Source of the DNA: Bacteroidaceae bacterium
GTDB lineage: Bacteria; Bacteroidota; Bacteroidia; Bacteroidales; Bacteroidaceae
Direction of reading: 5' to 3'
Assembly: GCA_017935785.1 (NCBI GenBank)
Contig: JAGBGU010000068.1
Span: 61,746 to 125,745, forward strand
Length of the DNA: 64,000 nucleotides
Part shown: positions 16,404 through 23,552 of the stretch, one piece after another
Position numbering within the stretch: the stretch's first letter is position 1
Layout: each line of letters begins with the position of its first letter
Program-made: the position numbers and the translations under genes
The notes under the pieces: generated by a model
Database searches by the model: none
Seen by the model: the letters and a program-made list of their open reading frames with translations, nothing else
What the model was told of the DNA's origin: nothing

Positions 16404-16435
16404 TTTGCAAGTACGCAAATAAGTACTTATCTTTG
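16404..16435 (+). promoter_or_regulatory. Promoter with embedded operator for the YefM/YoeB pair
   Basis: TTTG (16404-16407), 20 bp, TATCTTTG (16428-16435). The spacer is filled by an inverted repeat AAGTAC (16409-16414) and GTACTT (16423-16428), placed where a bound antitoxin complex would block RNA polymerase. Autorepression is the rule for this toxin-antitoxin type. Confidence 0.7.
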
Positions 16436-16460
16436 CAACTGAATCTATAGATATGTTTAT

Positions 16461-16721
16461 ATGAAGACAGCCAATTACACAGATTTCAGAGCCAATCTTA
16501 AAGGCTACATGGATGCCGTCATTGATGATTGCGAAACCATCATCATCAATCGGGGTAAAGACACAGGAGTTGTACTGATTTCGTTGGACGAATACAATTC
16601 TCTGAAAGAAACGGAATATATCATGTCCTCGCCAGAGACCGTGGAAGCAATCCGCAAAGGAGACGAGGAAATAAAAAACGGCAAAGGCATCAAAGTTGAA
16701 CTGGAAGATTTATGGAAATAA
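16461..16721 (+). CDS. Type II antitoxin, Phd/YefM family
   Basis: An 86-residue protein beginning MKTANYTDFRANLKGYMDAV, the standard N-terminal DNA-binding dimer fold of YefM antitoxins, with VVLISLDEYNSLKETEYI in the middle and an acidic, probably disordered C-terminus that would wrap the toxin. It overlaps the toxin gene by 10 bp. Together they form an addiction module close to tRNA-Arg. The gene is preceded by a clear promoter with a palindromic operator. Confidence 0.9.
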   Translation: MKTANYTDFRANLKGYMDAVIDDCETIIINRGKDTGVVLISLDEYNSLKETEYIMSSPETVEAIRKGDEEIKNGKGIKVELEDLWK

Positions 16722-16984
16722 TCTTATTGGAGCAGGCCCAAAAAGACCGCGAATATTGGAAAAAATCCGGTAACAAAGCCATAATGAACCGAATAACTGC
16801 CTTATTAAAAGACATCATGGAACATCCATATACAGGCATGGGGAAACCTGAGGCTTTGAAATACGACTTGGCTGGTAAATGGTCAAGAAGGATCAACTCC
16901 GAACACCGTCTGATCTATTCTGTAAACGAGGACATAATCACCGTCTATGTATTTTCCATGAGATACCATTATTCCAAGAAATAA
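16712..16984 (+). CDS. YoeB-family mRNA interferase toxin
   Basis: A 90-residue RelE/YoeB-fold toxin. Recognisable features are the N-terminal Q-KDREYWKKSG segment, GMGKPEALKYDLAGKWSRRI and the catalytic C-terminal part NSEHRLIYSV...VFSMRYHYSK. YoeB proteins bind the ribosome and cleave mRNA in the A site; His near position 83 and the terminal Tyr correspond to conserved residues. It is co-transcribed with the overlapping antitoxin and appears intact. Confidence 0.92.
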   Translation: MEIILLEQAQKDREYWKKSGNKAIMNRITALLKDIMEHPYTGMGKPEALKYDLAGKWSRRINSEHRLIYSVNEDIITVYVFSMRYHYSKK

Positions 16985-16996
16985 TATGGGCGAGCC

Positions 16997-17152
16997 TCAT
17001 AAAATAGTCAGACTCACCCGACGACCAAGCCCTTCAAATATCCTGAACAAGGTTGTCAGCTGAACATCAGCCTTACCATTTTCCAAACGGGAAATATAAG
17101 TCTTTTTCGTGTCTGCTCCATCACATAACCCCAGGCAATACTGTTGCGATGA
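16997..17152 (-). pseudogene. 5'-truncated HTH (XRE-type) antitoxin
   Basis: The minus strand reads SQQYCLGLCDGADTKKTYIS, then RLENGKADVQLTTLF and a tail RRVSLTIL to the stop. KKTYISRLENGKADVQL is the recognition-helix part of an XRE-type HTH as in HigA-like antitoxins. The N-terminal portion is missing: the homology stops exactly at a palindrome (17153-17196) and, beyond it, the dispersed repeat at 17215-17455. No matching toxin gene is present. An ORF can be extended through the palindrome but the residues there do not look antitoxin-like. Confidence 0.6.
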
Positions 17153-17196
17153 CAAACGGATACTGGTGCAAAGCCAAACGCACCAGCATCCGTTTG
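17153..17196. repeat. Palindrome abutting the truncated antitoxin
   Basis: CAAACGGATACTGGTGC and GCACCAGCATCCGTTTG pair with one mismatch around a nine-base centre. It forms the breakpoint between antitoxin remnant and dispersed repeat. Confidence 0.75.
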
Positions 17197-17214
17197 CTGT
17201 AGCACTATAGTTAT

Positions 17215-17455
17215 TCCTGACAGACACAACTGGAATTGTTTCTTCTCTTAACTGAAAAAGTTTTTCATTCACAGCAAAAAGTTTGTTCCAAGGTTTGGAA
17301 CACATGTTTCATACCATGAAATACATGTTTCATGACTTGGAATACATATTCCAAACTTTGAAACAAAACTTTCACCACAGAGAAAATACTTTTATAGCAT
17401 TGTCCTACAACAATTTAAGCACTATGTTTCAACAATGTTATAATATTGGCGTTTT
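17215..17455 (+). repeat. Dispersed hairpin repeat, copy A (partner of 54901-55137)
   Basis: About 240 bp that aligns without visible indels in its core to the segment at 54901-55137. It contains four 21-bp units starting near 17285, 17306, 17327 and 17348, of the type GTTCCA-n-TGGAAC or GTTTCA-n-TGAAAT. The following AAAACTTTCACCACAGAGAA and CTACAACAATTTAAGCAC are the most conserved parts. An open frame reads heptads such as MFHDLEY-IFQTLKQ, but this copy has an in-frame TGA upstream and no good start. Confidence 0.8.
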
Positions 17456-17553
17456 TGAAACATAATTGTAGCTCTTTTTTGCAAGATTCAACAGCAAATA
17501 AAAACACCCTCTTTAACTGACGTTTTAAAGTAGTATCTGCCATAAATGAATGA

Positions 17554-17585
17554 GGGGACTACAAATGCAAATCCATATAGTCCCC
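17554..17585 (-). terminator. Hairpin ending the small-gene operon
   Basis: GGGGACT (17554-17560) and AGTCCCC (17579-17585) pair around 18 bases, about 70 bp beyond the stop of the last minus-strand gene of the operon. Confidence 0.5.
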
Positions 17586-17653
17586 ATTATTGATGCAGAC
17601 GCACCAATTATCACAGATTTCTAATTCTACAAACGATTCAGGCAGTTCAGATG

Positions 17654-18367
17654 TTACGATTCTGTTTGTTTTGCTGTAGCTGCAAACCCCGTATTTATCG
17701 CATTATCGTCATTGTCATGATTTTGTGAGGTATTGAATCCAATCGGTCCTCTCTTTGCATTTAGCCAAGGACGATCTCTGTTAAAACATTCGATTAGTGT
17801 TTCTTTACACTTCAACATACTAGACATCAGACATTCCATATATTCATGGGGGCGATAATCTGGCAAAATAGTTTTGCTTATAGTATGTATGTAGCGCAAG
17901 TTCTCTTCATCTGGGTCGCAAACAACTACAGACATATTAGGATTTATAGCATTTGTATCATTTACTGCTTCAACAAAACGGTGCATTGATGGATCCGATG
18001 CATTAATGCGGTTCCATGTCAAGTCATATACATTAATATATGGAGAATTAGGTGATGCTTCAATCATAAAGTGTTCCTCATTAAATTCCCCAACAAACTG
18101 CAATTGTGAATGTTTTTCATCCCACTCTTCATGCTCTATCAAAAAACCACTTTGAGGAAGAATCCTTTTAAGGATTTTCGTAGTATTCCGGCGTTCAATA
18201 TTATATGAATTCCAAATATATTTGTACCATGGATGACACCCAAACAATAGAGCGATTAACGCAAAAAAAGGAAGTACACCTATGATTGTAAGATATATAC
18301 TAACGGCAGAAACCAGAATAACTGCCAACAAGCATATAAGTGCTTTGTGTTTATGGATCATCGTCAT
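17654..18367 (-). CDS. Hypothetical membrane protein
   Basis: A 237-residue protein of unknown family. Residues about 9-45 contain two closely spaced hydrophobic segments (ALICLLAVILVSAVSIYLTI and VLPFFALIALLFG), forming a membrane hairpin, followed by a soluble domain of about 190 residues (for example EEWDEKHSQLQFVGEFNEEHF and VVVCDPDEENLRYIHTISK). The C-terminus is polar and Asn-rich. It is the last gene of a seven-gene minus-strand operon. No function can be given. Confidence 0.7.
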   Translation of the reverse strand: MTMIHKHKALICLLAVILVSAVSIYLTIIGVLPFFALIALLFGCHPWYKYIWNSYNIERRNTTKILKRILPQSGFLIEHEEWDEKHSQLQFVGEFNEEHFMIEASPNSPYINVYDLTWNRINASDPSMHRFVEAVNDTNAINPNMSVVVCDPDEENLRYIHTISKTILPDYRPHEYMECLMSSMLKCKETLIECFNRDRPWLNAKRGPIGFNTSQNHDNDDNAINTGFAATAKQTES

Positions 18368-18419
18368 AATTATTTTCAGTTGTACATTATTGACTTGTAT
18401 TTAAAATCTGATTCGAGCA

Positions 18420-18686
18420 TCAGTATTTCTTTATTTCCTTTACGTTTCCGGCTGTTCCCAAGCGCACTTTAAACGACTCGTGGCAATCATGGCAGCAGTA
18501 CTGATGCCATGTACGGCCATAAGCCACGCTTGTACCAATAATCCCACCAATACCTCCGGTTGCCATATTTATGAGTGCTCCTCCCAATATTGCTCCTGTT
18601 TTTGCCAGCGCATCACTAAACTTTCCATTTACAGTTTTCTCTGTGTTATAACTCCCACAATGTGGACATTTTACTAATGTTGCCAT
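18420..18686 (-). CDS. Small zinc-ribbon protein with glycine-rich membrane segment
   Basis: An 88-residue protein. It opens with KCPHCGSYNTEKTV and closes with YCCHDCHESFKVRL, so two CxxC knuckles could bind one zinc ion. Between them lies a Gly-rich hydrophobic stretch GAILGGALINMATGGIGGII that resembles a glycine-zipper membrane segment. The same layout is seen in several families of uncharacterised bacterial proteins. It sits 24 bp downstream of a J-domain gene in the same orientation. Confidence 0.7.
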   Translation of the reverse strand: MATLVKCPHCGSYNTEKTVNGKFSDALAKTGAILGGALINMATGGIGGIIGTSVAYGRTWHQYCCHDCHESFKVRLGTAGNVKEIKKY

Positions 18687-18710
18687 TCTTTTTTGTTTTT
18701 TAAGAGTTTA

Positions 18711-18965
18711 TTACTTTAATTTTTCTTTTACTTCCTTCTCCAATAGGACAAGTGATTCATAATTGTATCTATTGGCAGAGATGCGACTCATAAGTTCTTC
18801 CGCCTCTATCCTATGATTCGGGTTGCGGTCTGGATGTGCCTCAATGGCAAGCCTTTTATATATGGCTTTTGCTTTAACTATGCCATTTACCACGTTTGTG
18901 CTCTCATCCTTTTTAATATACTTTCTGTACCTAAGCCGCTTGATGAAACGAATGATTATAGACAT
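18711..18965 (-). CDS. Small J-domain protein
   Basis: An 84-residue protein with a basic N-terminus (FIKRLRYRKYIKK) and a compact J-domain-like segment: AKAIYKRLAIEAHPDRNPNH, containing the diagnostic His-Pro-Asp loop, then helix III/IV residues AEELMSRISANRYNY. J-domains stimulate the ATPase of Hsp70 (DnaK). The protein is a stand-alone J-domain with no Gly/Phe or zinc region, so it is likely a specialised co-chaperone for a local partner. It lies 2 bp after the previous gene. Confidence 0.75.
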   Translation of the reverse strand: MSIIIRFIKRLRYRKYIKKDESTNVVNGIVKAKAIYKRLAIEAHPDRNPNHRIEAEELMSRISANRYNYESLVLLEKEVKEKLK

Positions 18966-18967
18966 GG

Positions 18968-19378
18968 TTATCTGATAAAATATTGTTTAAGATTTGCGTA
19001 CTTTTTCAAAGCATAGTCCTTGCTTGTTCCAGTCGTTTTCCCTTTAATTATAAGGGTATCGAAACCCATCGCCATAAGTTGGCGCACAAACGTTTCGTTA
19101 CTTGTTATATACATTGCAAATTCATCAATCTCAGAATCCTTAAGAGCAGTGTCGTTTTCTATGTTGATTTTGAATCCGCTACGGAACCAAATAGAACTCA
19201 TCTCATGCGCATATTCGTAACGGCCCTGAGAAATTGAGACCTTGCAAAGCCTGCTAAACTCACCACTGGTAAAGCATTCCTTAAACGCGGCATTCATTTG
19301 GTTAATAATCCTCACTCGCTCAAAAGAACCGTCAAGCAAGGAGTTTAGCAAATTGGTTATAAGTGTTTTGATACTCAT
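18968..19378 (-). CDS. Hypothetical protein
   Basis: A 136-residue soluble protein of unknown family, rich in helix-forming residues (LLNSLLDGSFERVRIINQMN, AFKECFTSGEFSRLCKVSIS) with a C-terminal basic tail (DYALKKYANLKQYFIR). No signal peptide or membrane segment. It is tightly packed between the exported 117-residue protein gene and the J-domain gene, so it probably belongs to the same transcript. Confidence 0.6.
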   Translation of the reverse strand: MSIKTLITNLLNSLLDGSFERVRIINQMNAAFKECFTSGEFSRLCKVSISQGRYEYAHEMSSIWFRSGFKINIENDTALKDSEIDEFAMYITSNETFVRQLMAMGFDTLIIKGKTTGTSKDYALKKYANLKQYFIR

Positions 19379-19379
19379 A

Positions 19380-19733
19380 TCATTTATCTGTTTTAGTTAT
19401 TTTATCCGCTATATAAGCCTTGTTGTCAATCATAATGATGTAACCAGTTATTCTTCGGAAAAGATCTCCTACTGCTATTGAAGAGGTTGACACACATAGC
19501 ATACCATCATTCCGCCCATAACAATAACTGTTAAACGTCAAACCGGAATTTGTTATCGTACCAAGTCTGCGTAAAGAGAATACATCATTGTTTATAATGA
19601 CGTTGTCTGATGATAGTGTTACGACAAACGACGCAATCTTTTCACCTTTTCCATTGTACTTAATGCGGTATGATTCCGCATTTGCTGTAATGCAGCCAAC
19701 CAGCAAGACTAATAATAAAAAAACTTTTCTCAT
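19380..19733 (-). CDS. Hypothetical exported protein
   Basis: A 117-residue protein with a good signal peptide (MRKVFLLLVLLVGCITANA-E). The mature part is predicted mostly beta (YRIKYNGKGEKIASFVVTLS, SLRRLGTITNSGLTFNSYC). No family is recognised. It ends one base before the downstream gene begins, so both are probably translated from one message. Confidence 0.65.
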   Translation of the reverse strand: MRKVFLLLVLLVGCITANAESYRIKYNGKGEKIASFVVTLSSDNVIINNDVFSLRRLGTITNSGLTFNSYCYGRNDGMLCVSTSSIAVGDLFRRITGYIIMIDNKAYIADKITKTDK

Positions 19734-19804
19734 TGCTTTAATAATTTTATTTGTTAATCACTCTTTGTATTCTTAAATATCATTTGCGGAGAAATAGTAA
19801 ATGG

Positions 19805-20113
19805 CTATGCCAAGTCCAGCAAATAATTATTCTCTGCATCTAGATGAGCATGCACTCTATATGTTCCACTTGGCAGAACCATAAATATTTTTCCATCTGG
19901 ATTGTCCAATTCGGTAATATCACCATCAAAAAAACATGGCAAATAAAAACCGGCCAGAGCCAAAGCCTCTCCTACGATATAGGCATTATTGCCTTTGATT
20001 TCTCCGTTGCGCAGGTGACAGTCCTTAGGCGGAACTATCAGAGGATGAGTGTTCAGTAATGTGGCAAGAGGATCGTGCACGCAGAAAGGGGTTGTTGTTG
20101 AAAATCTAAGCAT
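19805..20113 (-). CDS. Hypothetical protein
   Basis: A 102-residue protein of unknown family with no signal peptide. It contains GNNAYIVGEALALAGFYLPC and a C-terminal beta-rich stretch (IFMVLPSGTYRVHAHLDAEN). It lies between the small membrane protein gene and the exported 117-residue protein gene on the same strand. Confidence 0.55.
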   Translation of the reverse strand: MLRFSTTTPFCVHDPLATLLNTHPLIVPPKDCHLRNGEIKGNNAYIVGEALALAGFYLPCFFDGDITELDNPDGKIFMVLPSGTYRVHAHLDAENNYLLDLA

Positions 20114-20126
20114 GATGGTGCGTTTT

Positions 20127-20312
20127 TTAATTTAAGCCAGCGATCAGAATAATCCCCCATATAATGGCAATAGCTTTATCACCAAGCCCACCTTTAACAA
20201 GCAAAGTTATCGGCCAAAGTAGATTCCAGTCACTGATGAAACACACTAACACATAAATAAAAATAGCAAATGTAAGCATAATAATGTTTTTATTAAAATT
20301 AGGCCCCAACAT
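20127..20312 (-). CDS. Small two-helix membrane protein
   Basis: A 61-residue hydrophobic protein with two predicted membrane helices (IIMLTFAIFIYVLVCFISDW and AIAIIWGIILIAGL). It starts the seven-gene minus-strand operon, directly after the terminator of the upstream sigma-factor operon. Unknown function. The short length makes it the least certain gene of the group. Confidence 0.5.
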   Translation of the reverse strand: MLGPNFNKNIIMLTFAIFIYVLVCFISDWNLLWPITLLVKGGLGDKAIAIIWGIILIAGLN

Positions 20313-20365
20313 CGAGGTTCATATATAAGTACCAAACATTCTTCTAATGTAAACGTATAGATATA

Positions 20366-20398
20366 AAAAAAGGACCTCGACAATCGCCGAAGTCCTTA
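20366..20398 (-). terminator. Intrinsic terminator of the CHAT/caspase/sigma operon
   Basis: On the minus strand AAGGACTTCGGC pairs with GTCGAGGTCCTT around a short loop, followed by seven Ts. It lies 20-50 bp after the anti-sigma stop and separates this operon from the small-gene operon. Confidence 0.85.
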
Positions 20399-20418
20399 AA
20401 AATAGACACCTATCCTGT

Positions 20419-21156
20419 TTATAATGCTTTTATTTGATCAATAAGTTTTTGTGCTGGACGAGATATTTCCGGATAATTAACATTGCGTTTTACCATATCC
20501 TCAAGAATGGGTATTGGCTTCTCACGTTCGCCGTTTTTCAGATATGCGATTGCCAGGTTCCAGGATATATCATCTTGAAATTCGTTATAAGGAGAGTCCT
20601 CAATATTGGACTTAGCATACAGGGATTCAAGATTTTCGATTGTATTCTTAATATCCATCCCTTCTGCTACGTTTGTAAACAACATCACCAATTCTTCACG
20701 AATAGCATCATCCGACGTTCCTACTATACCTCTTACATTGTTCATTTCTGACAGATCTGAGACATATGCCAAATATTGACCGTTGCCAAGCGATACCGTT
20801 TGGTTATATTCATGGTAACGGTATGCACCAAACGAAACAAATCCAACAGCACAGGCTGCTACAGAATATTTAATGATACGAGGCCATAAATTAATAATTC
20901 TCGGCTTTAGCCCCAGTGTCTTTCGGAATTGGACTTCATTCATGCCACGGATTTCTTCAATGATTTTATTGTCTTGGCTCAATCCCTCCTGTTGCATTGC
21001 CTTAATCATCAATGCTGTAATACGGGCACGTTCTTTCTTTTCACTGTCCGATGCAATCTCTGACCTGAATGCCTGTTCCTCTTCAGCCGTCATCTGATGG
21101 CGAAGGTATCTGTCAACTCTTGTGTCGAACTCTTCAAAATTATTCATCTTCTCCAT
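20419..21156 (-). CDS. Single-pass anti-sigma-like protein with TPR-like C-terminus
   Basis: A 245-residue protein. Residues 1-85 are acidic and helical with an anti-sigma-like opening (FDTRVDRYLRHQMTAEEEQAF), and residues about 93-112 form one membrane helix (IIKYSVAACAVGFVSFGAYR). The C-terminal domain has helical repeat features (ISWNLAIAYLKNGEREKPIP). Its start overlaps the ECF sigma gene by 17 bp, the usual arrangement for a sigma/anti-sigma pair. With positive residues before the helix, the N-terminus should be cytoplasmic and the repeat domain periplasmic. The anti-sigma role is inferred from order and topology; no zinc motif (HX3CX2C) is present. Confidence 0.65.
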   Translation of the reverse strand: MEKMNNFEEFDTRVDRYLRHQMTAEEEQAFRSEIASDSEKKERARITALMIKAMQQEGLSQDNKIIEEIRGMNEVQFRKTLGLKPRIINLWPRIIKYSVAACAVGFVSFGAYRYHEYNQTVSLGNGQYLAYVSDLSEMNNVRGIVGTSDDAIREELVMLFTNVAEGMDIKNTIENLESLYAKSNIEDSPYNEFQDDISWNLAIAYLKNGEREKPIPILEDMVKRNVNYPEISRPAQKLIDQIKAL

Positions 21157-21703
21157 ACAGTATGTCCTTTATTTGATTTGAAAATCTATCCTTTAACTTC
21201 TTCATACATTGAGCCTTTTTAGCCTTGACAGAATCAGAATTTTTATAATCTATCGCATTGGCTATCTCGCTCATATTCATGTTCTCATAGTAATATGACC
21301 ACAAAATCATATCACATGGTGGTGGCAAATGGTTGATGATATCTTCCATTGCTTGTTGTTGTTTTACTGTGAATCCACCATCTGCCCCAAGCAATTCATC
21401 CACTTTTGAGGCATCATATTGTCCATTATCAAGAGTGTCAAACGATTTTGTATCTCTGATTTTCTTTAATGTCTGGAATATACAGATTTTTGTAAAGTAA
21501 GATGACAGACTTGCTGTTAATGATACTAGTTTTCCATTCTTGACATTTTGGAATAGGGCAATACAAGAGTCTTGGAACACATCTTCTGCTGACTCATACG
21601 AAAGGTGGTATCTGCCACACAAAAACGCTACAGTCTTCTTTCTTTCCTTTGCAAAGAATGTATTGAGGTCTCGCTCGGTTTTAGGGATTTCTTTGTTTTC
21701 CAT
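21140..21703 (-). CDS. ECF-type RNA polymerase sigma factor
   Basis: A 187-residue sigma-70 family protein of ECF size. Region 2 contains LSYESAEDVFQDSCIALFQN (the conserved EDxxQD helix) and region 4 contains LPPPCDMILWSYYYENMNMS followed by EIANAI and a recognition helix with NSDSVKAKKAQCMKKL. It would redirect RNA polymerase to a small regulon, which cannot be predicted here. The start codon is one base from the caspase stop, and its end overlaps the putative anti-sigma gene, so the three genes appear translationally coupled. Confidence 0.9.
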   Translation of the reverse strand: MENKEIPKTERDLNTFFAKERKKTVAFLCGRYHLSYESAEDVFQDSCIALFQNVKNGKLVSLTASLSSYFTKICIFQTLKKIRDTKSFDTLDNGQYDASKVDELLGADGGFTVKQQQAMEDIINHLPPPCDMILWSYYYENMNMSEIANAIDYKNSDSVKAKKAQCMKKLKDRFSNQIKDILYGEDE

Positions 21704-21704
21704 A

Positions 21705-22604
21705 TTATTTTGAAGATTCTATAACCATATTTTGTTTACGGATTCTACGGTCTCCAGCCATGCCTGTTTTTACCGTTTCAATCCATTTTCCCATTTTGTC
21801 TATTTGTTGAGTTTTCATTACTTTTGCTATATAGTAAGACAATGAACCATACCAATTCTTGCTTTCTTGGTCAAAGATTTCTTTATTTTGTTGATATGAA
21901 CGGCAAGCTTCCAAGAAGGTTACTGGTGATTGTCCCTTGGCTGTAGATACTTTGAAGTATTCATTTGTTTCTTTACTTCTGTCAGGAGTATAATCTTTTC
22001 CGGAACGTGTAAAGCCCTCTCTCACACCACGGATGCGGCCATCGTCGCCCCTCGACGCCGTTCCGGAATGACATGCATCAAGCACAACGAATAGTTCTCC
22101 ATATATCCCTATTCTTGTACGAATCTTGGCAATATATTTTTCCATTTCATCATCTATCAAATGATTTTTTCCTTCATATTTACCCTCATCATATTGCATT
22201 TGTGCGTCCACCGGTATAAGAGCTTCGTCCCATCCATCAGCCTCATCCCCATTTAGGTCTTCAAATGGCTGGCCATGCATGGAGAAGTGCAGATACACGA
22301 TATCTCCATTATTTAATTCCTTTACAACTTTCTTCAGTGCACCAATAATATTGGAATAAGTTGCTTTGCTATCAACTAATGTTGTAACTTTGTACCCTTG
22401 TTTTTCGAACAATGGCGAAAGCAAGGCTACATCGTTAGCCCCACTTATGTTTGACCACTTGTTCGGATCCTCATTAATGTTACCATAGTCGGAAACTCCT
22501 ACTATTAACGCATGTTTTGTTTGAGCTTCCGTATTTATAGAGGAAAAACACATCATTGAAAAAGCAATCATTCCAATGACTTTTTGTATATTATTTAATC
22601 TCAT
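21705..22604 (-). CDS. Exported caspase-family (C14) peptidase
   Basis: The ATG at 22604 starts a clean signal peptide (MRLNNIQKVIGMIAFSMMCF, cleavage after INTEA); an upstream in-frame GTG at 22628 would only add eight residues. The caspase fold is explicit: KHALIVGVSDYG, then NDVALLSPLFEKQGYKV, catalytic His in VYLHFSMHGQ (residue 110 from this start) and catalytic Cys in VVLDACHSG (residue 178). The substrate side EALIPVDAQ and an acidic insertion follow. Metacaspase-like enzymes cleave after Arg/Lys, some after Asp. It is encoded immediately upstream of an ECF sigma and anti-sigma gene. An exported location is predicted but not certain. Confidence 0.9.
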   Translation of the reverse strand: MRLNNIQKVIGMIAFSMMCFSSINTEAQTKHALIVGVSDYGNINEDPNKWSNISGANDVALLSPLFEKQGYKVTTLVDSKATYSNIIGALKKVVKELNNGDIVYLHFSMHGQPFEDLNGDEADGWDEALIPVDAQMQYDEGKYEGKNHLIDDEMEKYIAKIRTRIGIYGELFVVLDACHSGTASRGDDGRIRGVREGFTRSGKDYTPDRSKETNEYFKVSTAKGQSPVTFLEACRSYQQNKEIFDQESKNWYGSLSYYIAKVMKTQQIDKMGKWIETVKTGMAGDRRIRKQNMVIESSK

Positions 22605-22646
22605 TATTATGTCAAATACTTTCAACACTATATTAGGACATATTTA

Positions 22647-23504
22647 TTATTGATGTATTTTTTGACTACAAATACACTCAGAAATCTCGTCCAAATTACC
22701 CAAAAAGATTTCGTTCATGGATTCTTTTGTGTTTTTAATTACTGTATATGGTTGAGTACAGAACTCATAATTAAGCGTAATCTTAAAATTCTCTAGACCT
22801 TCTTTATACTCTAGGATGGGGATGATTTGTATATTTGGAATATTTGGAATATTTTTTGTTTTATCCATAAACTTTTCTTTAACTTTTTTCCCAACAAAAT
22901 CACTAAATGTTTGCGAGTTATCTTGTTTGTTAATTTCAATATTATTTATCGATAAGACTTCAAATAAAATTATTGTCCCATCTTTATGTTTACATTCAAA
23001 ATCACAACTTTTACCATTTCCTAGTTGCTTTTCTATAGATAATATTTCTATATTTTCACATTCAGATAACCAATTAAAAAAAAGTATTTCATTTAATCGA
23101 TTTCTGTAATCGTTATTGTGATTGTCTGGATTAACATCAATCGTCAGTATCATATTTCTTACAATATCCCTAATCCCTTTTTGTATTAACTCCTTTTCTT
23201 TTGAAAAATCAAGAGCCTTTATTATCGCTGAGCATATCCCATTTATCTCATTCGCGAATTGTTTCCCTAATATATCTGAATTTAAAGAGCAAACAAACCT
23301 TTCAAATAAACAGTTTGATGTAATAAATTCAACATCAATATCACATAATTTCTCATATTTCGCAATGAATTTTTTCTTGAATTTTGATAGATCCTTTCTA
23401 TATATAACATCTTTAACTAATGGAAATGCATTTGTAAAAATACCCCATAATATATCAAAGTGGCATTGAAGATTCTTAATATTATTTTCTTGGGTATTAT
23501 TCAT
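22647..23504 (-). CDS. Hypothetical protein, possible nuclease-like domain
   Basis: A 285-residue, Asn/Lys/Ile-rich soluble protein without signal peptide. Residues about 1-140 are helical. A later strand-turn-strand CDFECKHKDGTIILFEVLSI looks like the core of a PD-(D/E)XK fold, D-x15-E, but the expected Lys after the Glu is replaced by Leu (EVL), so catalysis is doubtful. The remainder gives no family match. The gene lies between CHAT and caspase genes with 18- and 48-bp gaps, and its size would also suit a protease-activated effector. No function is assigned. Confidence 0.6.
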   Translation of the reverse strand: MNNTQENNIKNLQCHFDILWGIFTNAFPLVKDVIYRKDLSKFKKKFIAKYEKLCDIDVEFITSNCLFERFVCSLNSDILGKQFANEINGICSAIIKALDFSKEKELIQKGIRDIVRNMILTIDVNPDNHNNDYRNRLNEILFFNWLSECENIEILSIEKQLGNGKSCDFECKHKDGTIILFEVLSINNIEINKQDNSQTFSDFVGKKVKEKFMDKTKNIPNIPNIQIIPILEYKEGLENFKITLNYEFCTQPYTVIKNTKESMNEIFLGNLDEISECICSQKIHQ

Positions 23505-23552
23505 AATATAAATTTTGCATAATATACAACCAATTATACGTTAATTTCTTAT

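Noticed and set aside
22647..23504. Assigning the 285-residue protein as a bacterial gasdermin
   Set aside because: Size and position beside proteases fit, but I see no gasdermin sequence features or N-terminal palmitoylated Cys, so it stays unassigned.
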